From: Planctomycetaceae bacterium
GTDB lineage: Bacteria; Planctomycetota; Planctomycetia; Planctomycetales; Planctomycetaceae
Length of the DNA stretch: 64,000 nt
Assembly (NCBI GenBank): GCA_021732845.1
Contig: JAKFUF010000035.1
Coordinates: 1 to 64,000 of the forward strand
Direction of reading: 5' to 3'
The notes under the pieces are model-generated. The model was not told the origin of the DNA. It ran no database searches and saw nothing but the letters and a program-made list of their open reading frames with translations. Shown in pieces: positions 28,166-37,545 of this stretch. The translations under genes and the position numbers were made by a program. The stretch's first letter is position 1. Each line of letters opens with the position of its first letter.

Positions 28166-28226
28166 GAGTTACCTGTCTGTAAAAACTGATGCGTGAGACT
28201 GTGTCGACTGTGACCACGATTCTGAT

Positions 28227-28248
28227 CGGCACCCTTGGGCGAGTGCCG
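28227..28248. promoter_or_regulatory. Intercistronic hairpin before the dihaem cytochrome gene
   Basis: CGGCAC (28227-28232) pairs with GTGCCG (28243-28248) in the 109-nt gap between the second cupredoxin gene and the dihaem cytochrome gene. With no T-run it is more likely an RNA-processing or stability element than a full terminator, allowing different expression levels of the two halves of the supercluster. Confidence 0.3.
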
Positions 28249-28274
28249 GTCCCGCAATGCCGGCCGGCCTTGGA

Positions 28275-29150
28275 CTACAACCCAAACTTCTTGGAATCGA
28301 ACTTCATGTCACCCTTGGCCACCTTGCCGGCTTCGATGGTCACTTCAAATTTCTTGTTCAGATACCCAGACCGTTCCTGCCAGACGATGAATTCGTGCTT
28401 GCCGGCAGGCAGGTTGCGGATCTCGAACTCGCCCTTTTCGTCGGTGTTGTCACCGAAGGGATGGTCCTTCACCAGATGATGTGCCGTCATCCAGTTATGG
28501 AGATCGCACTTGATCGGCACCGGGTTGCGCTCGGCCTTGTTGTAGCCCTTCTTGACCCCCTTGCGGTCATTGGCACCGATGGCGACATTGAACTCTTCCG
28601 AGCGGATTGGCGTGGCATGCGTGTTGTGGGCGATGGCATCGCCGCTCTTGATCAACAGCGGCTGGCCAACCTGGATGAACAGTGTGTGCGGCGTGAACCT
28701 ACATCCATGCTGGTCAAACACGACTTCTTCAGTCGGTGGAGTGTGCTTGTAGCCAGCCGGGGCCTTGTCTAGATACACGAAGATATTGGCGATCCCCTTG
28801 GTCTTCGGGTCGATGACCAAGGTGTCGTCCGGGATATCCTGGGCCGCACAGACTGCAGGATCCTTGACGCTGCCGTCACCCTTGACGACTTTGAGCTTCA
28901 GCGTCGGGACCGCTCCGTCAAACACAATGGTCCCTTTGAGGGCCCCGGTGCCAGGCAACAGCGGCTTTTCCGCCTTGTCGTCCGCGTAGGTGATCGGCGT
29001 CTGCGCAACGGCCAGCGTCAACGCGGCATCCGCAGCGTCAGCCGATTGGCGGCTCAACACCCAGGCACCAACCACGAGGGCAGCGGCTGCCATGGAGCCG
29101 GCGACAACGTACCGCGCCGGGCGTCGAACGATTTGAGGATCGAGGGTCAT
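28275..29150 (-). CDS. Cupredoxin-like electron-transfer protein with transthyretin-type C-terminus (copy 2)
   Basis: 291-aa protein with an N-terminal TM anchor (YVVAGSMAAAALVVGAWVL). The middle carries a cupredoxin-like fold: AHNTH (H175, H178) and CDLHNWM (C215, H218, M221) match a His-Cys-His-Met type-1 copper site as in plastocyanin. After it, GEFEIRNLPAGKHEFIVW is the carboxypeptidase-regulatory/transthyretin-like domain. It is closely similar to the upstream gene, from which it is separated by 2 nt, and is clearly a tandem duplicate. Copper binding is inferred from the residues; the family is also labelled methylamine-utilisation-like. Confidence 0.72.
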   Translation of the reverse strand: MTLDPQIVRRPARYVVAGSMAAAALVVGAWVLSRQSADAADAALTLAVAQTPITYADDKAEKPLLPGTGALKGTIVFDGAVPTLKLKVVKGDGSVKDPAVCAAQDIPDDTLVIDPKTKGIANIFVYLDKAPAGYKHTPPTEEVVFDQHGCRFTPHTLFIQVGQPLLIKSGDAIAHNTHATPIRSEEFNVAIGANDRKGVKKGYNKAERNPVPIKCDLHNWMTAHHLVKDHPFGDNTDEKGEFEIRNLPAGKHEFIVWQERSGYLNKKFEVTIEAGKVAKGDMKFDSKKFGL

Positions 29151-29152
29151 GC

Positions 29153-30088
29153 CTAGTTCTCCGTAGTCAAGCTCAGAGATCCGCCTCGCAGAAGGCGCTG
29201 GTAGGTCACCATGCGGCTTGGCTCTTCGCGTGATGGCTGGGTCACGGATGCCAGTTTGTCGGCACCGTAGGACAGATCGTGGGTCACGTCTGCGTTCGCT
29301 TTGATTTCAATTTGCAGCTTCGTTTCCAGAAAGCCACGCTTTTCGTGCCACACCTTGAACTGGTGCTTGCCGACCGGCAGCCCTGGAATGCTGAATTTGC
29401 CATCCGCGTCCGTGATGGCCACATACGGATGGTCCAGCGGGACGTGGTAGGCCTTCATCCAGGTGTGAAGGTCACATTTGACCTCCACGGGCTGGGCTTC
29501 CGTCTTGTCATACTGGATTTTGACGCCCCCCCGGTCATTCGCATTGATCGCTCCGTTGAATGACTTCGAACGGCCGGGATAGGTGTGGGTATTGTGGGCG
29601 ATGGGATCGTCACTCTTGATCAGCAGCGTTTGATTCACACGCAGCTTGATCACATGCGGATGAAACCGGCAGCCCTTTTGGTCGAAGATCACGGGCTCGG
29701 TGGGGATCGCCAACAGTTCGGGCTTGATCGTCCCCGGGGACTTGGCCAGGTAGATCACGACGTTGGCGACACCCTTGTTCGCCGGATTGACCAGCAGGCT
29801 CTCGTCAGGAACTGTCTCCGCCGCGCATACCGACGCGTCGCGGGCGCCAGCATCATTTTTCTCCACGAGATTGGGCGCTGCAGGCGGCGTTCCTTCGCAG
29901 AGAATCGTCCCGTTCAAATTACCAAATTCCGTCACCGCCGCACCAGCGGCGGCACCTTCGGTTGCAGCGCCTTCGATGTGCTTCACCGTGACCGACACCA
30001 CCTGTGGCTCGCAGCCTGCCGCGGCCAACACCGCTGCCAGACCCGCCACCAAGCTTGCGGAACGCACGAAGTCGAATCGACAATTCAT
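29153..30088 (-). CDS. Cupredoxin-like lipoprotein with transthyretin-type C-terminus (copy 1)
   Basis: 311-aa lipoprotein: signal with lipobox AVLAAAGC (Cys ~26). It has the same two-part layout as its downstream neighbour: AHNTH (H165, H168), CDLHTWM (C205, H208, M211), then GKFSIPGLPVGKHQFKVWH. The ATG shares one base with the TGA of the upstream multihaem gene (TGATG), showing translational coupling. An in-frame GTG lies one codon upstream. A type-1 copper electron carrier between the multihaem complex and the oxidase is the best inference; without spectra a structural role remains possible. Confidence 0.72.
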   Translation of the reverse strand: MNCRFDFVRSASLVAGLAAVLAAAGCEPQVVSVTVKHIEGAATEGAAAGAAVTEFGNLNGTILCEGTPPAAPNLVEKNDAGARDASVCAAETVPDESLLVNPANKGVANVVIYLAKSPGTIKPELLAIPTEPVIFDQKGCRFHPHVIKLRVNQTLLIKSDDPIAHNTHTYPGRSKSFNGAINANDRGGVKIQYDKTEAQPVEVKCDLHTWMKAYHVPLDHPYVAITDADGKFSIPGLPVGKHQFKVWHEKRGFLETKLQIEIKANADVTHDLSYGADKLASVTQPSREEPSRMVTYQRLLRGGSLSLTTEN

Positions 30089-33000
30089 CACTGACCCTCT
30101 CCCGTCTTGACGTCTGCGGACTGCGTCCCGGCAGGTTTGGCCTCCGCCGCTTCCGCTTTTGGTTCTGGCTTCTCGGCGTCCGGCTTCTTCTCTGGCTGAA
30201 CTTCGGGTTTGGCTTCCGGCTGTGGCTCCACCTTCTCAGCGTCAGGTTTGGCCGGAGTTGCCTGGGCCATCACCGCCCGCTGATGTTCCATCAGTTGATG
30301 ATAATTCATCAGACCGTCGCGTGTCGCCTGAACCTGCAGGAGTTCCTGGGCGGTACCAATCCTCTCGGGTGTATTGCCTCCGAGCAGTTCCGGGAAAGTA
30401 TGCTTGTAGGTTCCGTTGGCTTGACGTTGTGCCGGCGGATACGGAGCTGGCATGGAAGTATAGGGGGTGATCCAGTCGGGCTTGGTGATCCACAGCTTCA
30501 ACCAGTCGGGTCGCAGCCGGTCGGCCACCACATCCAGATTGGGGCCGCGGATGTTTTTCGGATCGTTGGGATTGCCCGCGTACGGCTTGGCCGCCACGGC
30601 ATGACAACCGTTGCAGAGCTTGACGTTGATCGCATCCCAGGTCACATCCAGATACTGCTTCTTTTCCTCTGGCAGTTGTTCATGCAGCACCACATTCTGG
30701 CGTGCCAGATAGGTCGGCGTGCGTTCGGGAACGGATTGGTAGGGATACTCAGCCCCATCGACGGCGGCGAAGTAGTTCGCCAACGCATGAGCCTCGTCAT
30801 CGCTCATATTGAACTTGGGCATCCGCAATCGCGTTGTGAACCGGATCTGGTGCGGGTTCTTGAGGAAGTTGTAAAGCCACGCGGTCTGAACCTTGATCCC
30901 TTCCTGATACAGCGGAGGCGGCGACATCTGCCACGACATGTAGCGGTTGTTGTCGGGATTCTGCTTCATCAGCTCGTCGACCAGCCATTCCGCAAAATGG
31001 CCGCCGCGGGCCGGGGTGACGTGCTTGAGCTTGAGTGCCGAGAACGTCACCTTGGAGTGCGGCAGCAACAGCTTCTGATTGAGTTCCGTGGTCTCCCACA
31101 CATCGTAGGTGTATTCGGCGTCTTCGGGTTCATCGTCAGGCGAGGGGGCACTGAGCAGCATGCCGTGGAATGAAACATCGTGTTCGCCGGTGGCCACCCC
31201 GTGAAGCTTGTCCGGTGGAGGGGCCTTCAGCGAGACCAGCAGTTGCCCGTTTGAGAGGGCATCCGTGCTGGTGAAGTCCGCCCACCACAGTGCGTCAATC
31301 AACGCCTTGATCTTGCCCGGTTCAACGGTCTCGTTCACGAGCCGTTGATGGAGAGCGAGTACAGCAGCCGGAGAAACAGTCACTCCGGTTGCTTCCTCCT
31401 TGGAATCTGCCAGCTTCTTTGTGACTTTATCCAGAGTGGCCCCTGTCACTGACAGGAACTCCAAGTCAGTCACACCCCGCAGCACCGGCAGCAATTCGCT
31501 CTTGTTCAGCGACTCCGACAGAGACTTCCAGTCAGGCTTGTCGTCTTTCCGGTATGGGTCGGACTTCGTCCAGTCAGAGAAGGCCAGTTGCTGAATCAGC
31601 GCATCCAGTTTGGCATACAATGGGGCCTCTACTTCGTCGATGAAGCGTACACCCAGATCCTTCAGATTTGCCTGCGTGTACTTCACAAATTCCTTTGGAT
31701 CCTTAGGATAGGAGTCTGCGGTCTTCACGGTGACCGTCTCAAGCCCCTTAGGACCTTCAACTTCAGCGCCGATTTGAGAGAGGAAATTGAGCCACGACTG
31801 CTCGTCGTTAATGTCAGCCTTCACCTCACCCAGCTTGAGTTTCTTCAACACCATGCTCAGTTTTTGATACGCCTTCGAGAAGTCTGGCTTGAAGGTCATT
31901 TCAAATTCTGACCGCAGACGATCATGAAGTTTCGCCAATTCGGACTGTGTAATGACGGTCCGTGCGGTATTCCCTGGAATGGCAGCCATACGCTTCGTGA
32001 ATTCAGCCGCGTTCGAGAGCGACACCATCTCCAGGTCGCTCTCAGTGATCCCGCGTCCGACCGGCAGCACCGCCGCACTGGCGAGCTTGTCGCGCAGCAC
32101 ATTCCATTTCGCATTCGAACTCACATCGACGCGGAACTCTTCCACAGGAGTCTGGTACTGAACTTTTGGCAGTTCCAGAACGTGGCATGAGACGCAGTTG
32201 AACTTCGTCACCAGCTTCTCACCCTCAATCCGGGCTTTGGCCACGGGGTTCGGGTGATATTGGAACTCCTGTGCTGGCGGATCGGCGACCAATCCCAACA
32301 CGAAGGTCGCCACGGACTCGATCTTCTGCTCGTTGTCGAGGGGTGTCTGGGCGAACTTGAACTGCGGCATGCGCAGGCGTTCGTCGTAGCCCTTCGTCGT
32401 CGTCATTAGATAATCGTAGCTGCGCGGATCCCGCAGCTTCTGCCAAATGAAGCCCGCCCGGCCATGGTGACTCAGTTGATCGACAAAGTAAGCCGCACTG
32501 GTCGCCTTCACTTCCTCTTCCTTCGAAGCAAACTTCGCACCACGGGCCTCGTCGATCGACTTCTCGATCCGGGTCAGCGTGCTCGAACCGTCCGGTTCGC
32601 CATGGTGGTGCAGATACTCTTCGATATGTTCGACAGATAGCTTCGCCGGATCCTTCCGGCCCCAATCGGCCAGTCCCGTTCCGATCGGACGCGCCCGCTC
32701 GTACCCGGGGATGTCATGGCAGCCATAGCAGCCGTACCGGGAGATGGATCGACGACCGATGTACAGCAGTTTTGTCTCGGCGATGGCTTGATTTTTCTTT
32801 GTGGTGCTGAGTGTTCCGCTAAGTTCCTTGAACCAATCACTCTGCTGTTTCATGTTCGACTGATCGAGACGCTCCAAGATGTCCTTTCTCAGATTCTCTT
32901 GATCAGACGCCAAACGCCCAACCAACGCCTTCAGCGACAATTCTACCTCATCACCCTTAAGGTCATTTGCCGGAGTGGGGTAGACTCCCGAGCCCATGTA

Positions 33001-35256
33001 TGCGTCGAGCGCTGCCGCGGATAAGGATTTCTTGAGAAACAGCCGGACAAGGTCGTTCATATCGGCGTCAAAATTCGCCGCCTCGTTGTCGATCCCTGGG
33101 AACTTGGAAACCGGCTTGTGCAACAGGTAAGCCACGATGTCCGCGGCGGGATCCACCCGTGAGTCGCCCTCGCCGGTGGCTTCCAGGTACAGGTTCGGCA
33201 TCCGCGTCCGGGAACTGTGACGGTCTGGGTCGCGAACCCACGTGTACAGCCAGGATGACAGGGCGATCTCTTCGGTCTTCTCGCCGCTGACCATGACCTT
33301 CGTCTTCATCGCGTCGCGGCGGATTTTCGTATGAGCGTGGCTCAGATCCGGGGCAAAGTCGGCCACGGAGCCGGGGAAATCTTCATGCTTGTGGCAGGCC
33401 AGGCACCCACGTTCCGAGAACAGCTTCTTTCCGCGTTCAATGCTCGGGACATAGCCCTTCTCCCACGGGTCGATGACCATTTCTTCCGAAGCGGAATCGA
33501 GATACTTGGCGATTCCGGCGATCTCAACGGGTTGAAATTTCGCGGCGTCGGCATCCTGCTGATTGCTCAAGTGGAAGAACCGTGGCATCCGTGTTTCTGG
33601 GTGAATCTTCGTCGGATCCTTGATCCACTCTTCGGCAAAGTCGATATCAGCCTTGGAAGCGAAGTGCCGCAACCCGGGGCCGACTTTACGCATCGTTCCG
33701 GCCGTGGCGGTCGGGTCCGCCGCGATCCGAGCCGCTTCGTCCTCTGTCTGTGGCTCAAGCCGCATGTCGGGACCGATGGACACGCCGGCACTGTAGCCGT
33801 TGATTTCGTGGCATCCATAGCAGCCGTACTGCCGAATCAGGTTGTAGCCTTCGACCACTTTTGGTGCTGAGGCCCCGTAGGTCGGATTCACACCCAGCTC
33901 CACCACATTGTGGTGGCACTTGATGCAGGCGGCTTCCGCCAGCCGGTTCGGGTACATGGGGAATTCCCAATAGTGATTGGGGAACCACCCAAACTGCTTG
34001 CCCCAGGACTCCCCCTTGGCGGGATGGTTGGGCATGTGCTGAACGTTGTGGAAGCTCGTTCCAGAACCCTGCCCTTCATGGCAGGAGGTGCAGCCAAACT
34101 TCTGCATCGGGTGCGGACTGGCCGAGGTCAGGAACAGGTCGGTATTGGGATGCGTGGCGAAGGGATGCCCATAGGTCCGGTTCGGGATGGAGTAATACCG
34201 TTTGCTGGCCGCCAGTTCCGCCGCTTCGGCCTTCGCCAAATCCGTGGTCGCCTTCGCCAGTTCCTTCTCATTCTTGGATACCTCAGCCGCATCTTTCGCG
34301 GCCTTGGCTTCCTCGACTGCGGCGGTTGCTGCTTGGAGATTACGCAATGCGGTCTGCTCCGCCGCGGCATCTTTCTGCAGATATTCGTGGCCTGTGGCCA
34401 CGGTCACGCCGTGATGGTCGAAGGGATAGGCCGGAACACCGCCCGATTTGACTTTATCGATGTTCATGTGACAGGTGAGGCAGCGGTCGAACCGCGCCAC
34501 ATCACCCATGCCGCCGTAGTTGATCTTCAACTTCGGCAGCCAGATTTGCGTGGGCTTGAGATGCCCATTGAACCCCTCAATGATCGGCAGTTCCATCAGG
34601 TCCCACTTGCCGGCCGCCAGTGCTCCTTTGGGATCCACCTGCTGCCGCGCCTTGGCGAGCTGCACCGCCTTGGCCAGGTGCTTCTTCAACTCGGCGGCAA
34701 TCTCATCGCGATGCTTGGTGATCGCAGTCATCTTGGCCTTGTTGGCATCTGACTGCTGTTGCAGTTTTTGCAGTGCCAGTTCCTGCTCATCGACGGTCTT
34801 CTGACGCGTGTCAAAGTTTTCCTGTGCGGGCCGCAGCGCCTCGCCTTCAACACCAGCGCTGATTTGCAGCCCCATGTCAGCGCGGGCCTTGTCCCGCTCT
34901 GCCCGCAGGGCGCGCACCTGGCGCAGCAGCAATTCGAGCTTGCCGCCGATCTCGCGACCTTCCAGTTCGATTTCGGCAATTTGTGACGAATGGGTCTTGA
35001 TTTCGTTATCAGCGGCCTGCAGGCGAGCTTCCAACTGCTCCGTCTGCTTTGTGAAGGAGAAAGTCTCCTCGGCACGCTCATCGTCATGCAACTGCTGCGA
35101 CGCCAGCTTGAACCCAAGCCGTTGCGGAACGCGCCATTCGTCATTGTAGTCGGCGTACATCGCCCATGCGGAGGCGATGCACAACAGGACGCAACTGGCC
35201 ACGAAGAACCAGTGCATCATTCGCAGATTACGCCAGACATTTTCTGTGGCGGGCAT
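30088..35256 (-). CDS. Giant octahaem cytochrome c (1722 aa)
   Basis: ATG 35256 is chosen over the upstream TTG 35277 because GGGAAG lies about 8 nt before it. One TM helix (MHWFFVASCVLLCIASAW) anchors it near the N-terminus. A coiled-coil (~60-200) follows, and eight CXXCH haem sites lie at about C259, C389, C444, C479, C618, C843, C1021 and C1548. The spacing is very uneven: long stretches at ~850-1540 contain only one motif. The tail (last ~60 residues) is Lys/Glu/Pro/Ala-rich. It sits between subunit-IV-like and cupredoxin genes, so it probably replaces cytochrome c1/f as the electron exit of the complex. A 34.4-kb-area helical segment rich in Ala/Lys/Glu is another likely coiled coil. 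Confidence 0.88.
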   Translation of the reverse strand: MPATENVWRNLRMMHWFFVASCVLLCIASAWAMYADYNDEWRVPQRLGFKLASQQLHDDERAEETFSFTKQTEQLEARLQAADNEIKTHSSQIAEIELEGREIGGKLELLLRQVRALRAERDKARADMGLQISAGVEGEALRPAQENFDTRQKTVDEQELALQKLQQQSDANKAKMTAITKHRDEIAAELKKHLAKAVQLAKARQQVDPKGALAAGKWDLMELPIIEGFNGHLKPTQIWLPKLKINYGGMGDVARFDRCLTCHMNIDKVKSGGVPAYPFDHHGVTVATGHEYLQKDAAAEQTALRNLQAATAAVEEAKAAKDAAEVSKNEKELAKATTDLAKAEAAELAASKRYYSIPNRTYGHPFATHPNTDLFLTSASPHPMQKFGCTSCHEGQGSGTSFHNVQHMPNHPAKGESWGKQFGWFPNHYWEFPMYPNRLAEAACIKCHHNVVELGVNPTYGASAPKVVEGYNLIRQYGCYGCHEINGYSAGVSIGPDMRLEPQTEDEAARIAADPTATAGTMRKVGPGLRHFASKADIDFAEEWIKDPTKIHPETRMPRFFHLSNQQDADAAKFQPVEIAGIAKYLDSASEEMVIDPWEKGYVPSIERGKKLFSERGCLACHKHEDFPGSVADFAPDLSHAHTKIRRDAMKTKVMVSGEKTEEIALSSWLYTWVRDPDRHSSRTRMPNLYLEATGEGDSRVDPAADIVAYLLHKPVSKFPGIDNEAANFDADMNDLVRLFLKKSLSAAALDAYMGSGVYPTPANDLKGDEVELSLKALVGRLASDQENLRKDILERLDQSNMKQQSDWFKELSGTLSTTKKNQAIAETKLLYIGRRSISRYGCYGCHDIPGYERARPIGTGLADWGRKDPAKLSVEHIEEYLHHHGEPDGSSTLTRIEKSIDEARGAKFASKEEEVKATSAAYFVDQLSHHGRAGFIWQKLRDPRSYDYLMTTTKGYDERLRMPQFKFAQTPLDNEQKIESVATFVLGLVADPPAQEFQYHPNPVAKARIEGEKLVTKFNCVSCHVLELPKVQYQTPVEEFRVDVSSNAKWNVLRDKLASAAVLPVGRGITESDLEMVSLSNAAEFTKRMAAIPGNTARTVITQSELAKLHDRLRSEFEMTFKPDFSKAYQKLSMVLKKLKLGEVKADINDEQSWLNFLSQIGAEVEGPKGLETVTVKTADSYPKDPKEFVKYTQANLKDLGVRFIDEVEAPLYAKLDALIQQLAFSDWTKSDPYRKDDKPDWKSLSESLNKSELLPVLRGVTDLEFLSVTGATLDKVTKKLADSKEEATGVTVSPAAVLALHQRLVNETVEPGKIKALIDALWWADFTSTDALSNGQLLVSLKAPPPDKLHGVATGEHDVSFHGMLLSAPSPDDEPEDAEYTYDVWETTELNQKLLLPHSKVTFSALKLKHVTPARGGHFAEWLVDELMKQNPDNNRYMSWQMSPPPLYQEGIKVQTAWLYNFLKNPHQIRFTTRLRMPKFNMSDDEAHALANYFAAVDGAEYPYQSVPERTPTYLARQNVVLHEQLPEEKKQYLDVTWDAINVKLCNGCHAVAAKPYAGNPNDPKNIRGPNLDVVADRLRPDWLKLWITKPDWITPYTSMPAPYPPAQRQANGTYKHTFPELLGGNTPERIGTAQELLQVQATRDGLMNYHQLMEHQRAVMAQATPAKPDAEKVEPQPEAKPEVQPEKKPDAEKPEPKAEAAEAKPAGTQSADVKTGEGQ

Positions 35257-35348
35257 GACACTTCCCAGATAACACAATTTCGAACTGTCTCTGAACTGCC
35301 ACCTGCCACATCCGGCAGGCGACAGCCCATCCCTGACGCTCGAACGAA

Positions 35349-36683
35349 TCAGATATTAAAGAACCATTCGGGAATCGCGACCAGGTACTTGAGGTTGATG
35401 GTCCACCGCAGCAGCATCTTCAGCGGCAGGCAGGCCATCAGCAGCACCAGGTTGGCGAACACCATGTAACGCAGGAAACCCATCTTGATGAAGAACCGTC
35501 GGAACACGGTCATCGCCATCAGCGGCGGCAGCAGAAACAGGTAACCGAACACCAGAATCAAGCCGGGAGCCTCACGCAGCAGAATGTAGAGCGCCTGAGT
35601 GAGTCCGTCCGAGCCCGAGGGGGCGACCGGCATCGGCCGCTGCAGACCGTCAATCCAGAAATACTGCGACAGGTTGACGTTGTTCAACACTTCCAGCTTG
35701 TGCACATCCCACGGTTCATAGATGCCGAAGAAGTTCCAGTTTGGTCCCCGCAGGAACGTTCCCAGAATGATCAACCCAATCCACAGCGGAAGAAAACCGA
35801 AGAGGAACGTGATGACGGCGAATTTTCGCTCGTTGAAGGTGTAATACCCGTTCCCCAGCTTGTTGAAATCGATGTAGGGGAGGGCCATCAACCCCACGAG
35901 AATCACGCTCGGCAGCACCACGCCTGCCATCCACGGATCGTAGTACACCAGCATTTCCTGCAGTCCGAGGAAGTACCAGGGGGCCTTCGACGGATTGGGC
36001 GTCTTGACGGCAGAAGCTGGTTCTTCCAGCGGTGCGGGCAGAGCCACACCCCAGGCGATCAGGATCGCCGTCAGCACCACCATGCAGATCAGTTCGGTGT
36101 ACACGAGGTCGGGCCAGGTCAGCACCTTCTCATTTTCAACCTGCTCGAACAACGGCAGCCCTTTCGCCCGGCGGTCGTCATTGTCGACAGCCCGCTTGAA
36201 GTAGAGCCACGTGAAGAAGGCCACAATGAACAACATCGCCACAATGGGGACGTTGTCGGGCTTGCCAACGATCTGGCGGAAGTCGTAGTCGGTCATGCTG
36301 AGGGCGAGGAACAGCACCATCAGGTTCAGGATGACCCAGGCCACCGTGTTGTTCACGAGCCACTTGCGGGCCGCGATGATGACGACGAACAGGACAGTGG
36401 AGCCGGCAAAGTACACGATCGGATTCGCCAGCCGGTCGATCCCAGCCTTGACGACTTCCGGCATGCGAATGCTGAAATTTTGAGCCTGATCGCCACCGGC
36501 GATCTGAGCGAACGCCAGCATGCCCAGCAGGGCCGAGAAGACGGCCCAGGCACTGACAATCCGCAAGTCCGCCTTCTGTTTGCCGGCATTGGCGGCCCAG
36601 GCACCGTTCATCACGGCCAGGATCAGGTAAATCCACCCGAGGCCCTGGATGACGGACGGTGTCAGATCGGCATGGTGCGACAT
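35349..36683 (-). CDS. Cytochrome b C-terminal half (subunit-IV-like) with extra N-terminal helices
   Basis: 444-aa membrane protein, far longer than the ~160 aa of b6f subunit IV. Residues 1-~190 add several TM helices that subunit IV lacks (start LGWIYLILAVMNGAWA, VVIIAARKWLV, AWVILNLMVLFLALS). The subunit-IV-like part begins at ~190 (TWPDLVYTELICMVVLTA) and contains NPSKAPWYFLGLQEMLVYY, the quinol-oxidation-site segment: the family PEWY is APWY here, so the catalytic Glu is missing at that spot. Three or four more helices follow. It lies between the cytochrome b6-like and multihaem genes. Confidence 0.8.
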   Translation of the reverse strand: MSHHADLTPSVIQGLGWIYLILAVMNGAWAANAGKQKADLRIVSAWAVFSALLGMLAFAQIAGGDQAQNFSIRMPEVVKAGIDRLANPIVYFAGSTVLFVVIIAARKWLVNNTVAWVILNLMVLFLALSMTDYDFRQIVGKPDNVPIVAMLFIVAFFTWLYFKRAVDNDDRRAKGLPLFEQVENEKVLTWPDLVYTELICMVVLTAILIAWGVALPAPLEEPASAVKTPNPSKAPWYFLGLQEMLVYYDPWMAGVVLPSVILVGLMALPYIDFNKLGNGYYTFNERKFAVITFLFGFLPLWIGLIILGTFLRGPNWNFFGIYEPWDVHKLEVLNNVNLSQYFWIDGLQRPMPVAPSGSDGLTQALYILLREAPGLILVFGYLFLLPPLMAMTVFRRFFIKMGFLRYMVFANLVLLMACLPLKMLLRWTINLKYLVAIPEWFFNI

Positions 36684-36771
36684 GGGGTCAACTCTGGAGA
36701 CTCAACGAATCCGAATGTTCCGACTCTTCGAGCAGGCCGCCATCCGGCCTGCGCCCTCGCTGGCAATTCGC

Positions 36772-37545
36772 CTACAGTGGCTGGCTGATGCCGCCGTCTT
36801 TGCGGACGCGCCAGAAGTGAATCATGATCAATCCCGCCACGACCAGCGGAATCGCCACGCAGTGCATGATGTAGAACCGGTTGAGGGTGGACTCACCCAC
36901 GAAGCGGCTTCCCAACAGGATGAAGCGGGCGTCGCTGGCATTGGTGATCAGGTCGAAGCCACCAACGTTCAGCAACTGCGCCCCGGGACCTTCGTGGCCC
37001 AGGAACGGCGTCGCACGGGCCATATTTGAACCGACGGTGATGGCCCAAATGGCCAACTGATCCCACGGCAGCAGATAGCCGGTGAACGACAGCAGCAGGG
37101 TCAGCACGAGCAGCAGCACACCGATAACCCAGTTGAACTCCCGCGGCGGTTTATAGCTGCCGGTGAGAAACACGCGGTACATGTGCAGCCACACGGAGAT
37201 CACCATCGCATGGGCACCCCAGCGATGAATTTCGCGCATCACACCAAGCGTCGTCACATCCCGGAGGGCCAGGATGTCGTTGTAGGCCCACTCCAGGGTG
37301 GGGCGATAATAGAACATCAGCAGCACGCCCGTCACCGTTTCCACCAGAAACAGGAAGAACGTAATGCCACCCATGCACCAGGTGTAGGACAGGGCAATGC
37401 CCTGCTGCTTCACGGAGACGGGGTGCAGATGCAGGAAGAAGTTGGTGAGCATCACCACCACCCGGTTCCGGCGGTCCGTGGGGGCCGGATGACGAAAGAT
37501 GCTCTTCCAGATCTGCGAGTCGCGAATGTAATCCCCGACCGACAT
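36772..37545 (-). CDS. Cytochrome b6-type subunit (N-terminal half of cytochrome b)
   Basis: 257 aa from ATG 37545, which shares its first base with the TGA of the Rieske gene. Four TM helices carry the two bis-His b haems: H107 (EIHRWG) with H121 (LHMYRV), 14 apart, and H228 (IMHC) with H243 (MIHFW), 15 apart, exactly the b6 spacing. C57 in SYTWCMGGITF lines up with Cys35 of cytochrome b6, the residue that attaches haem ci covalently in b6f. The protein therefore looks b6f-like and not bc1-like. It works with the Rieske and subunit-IV-like proteins in quinol oxidation. Confidence 0.9.
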   Translation of the reverse strand: MSVGDYIRDSQIWKSIFRHPAPTDRRNRVVVMLTNFFLHLHPVSVKQQGIALSYTWCMGGITFFLFLVETVTGVLLMFYYRPTLEWAYNDILALRDVTTLGVMREIHRWGAHAMVISVWLHMYRVFLTGSYKPPREFNWVIGVLLLVLTLLLSFTGYLLPWDQLAIWAITVGSNMARATPFLGHEGPGAQLLNVGGFDLITNASDARFILLGSRFVGESTLNRFYIMHCVAIPLVVAGLIMIHFWRVRKDGGISQPL

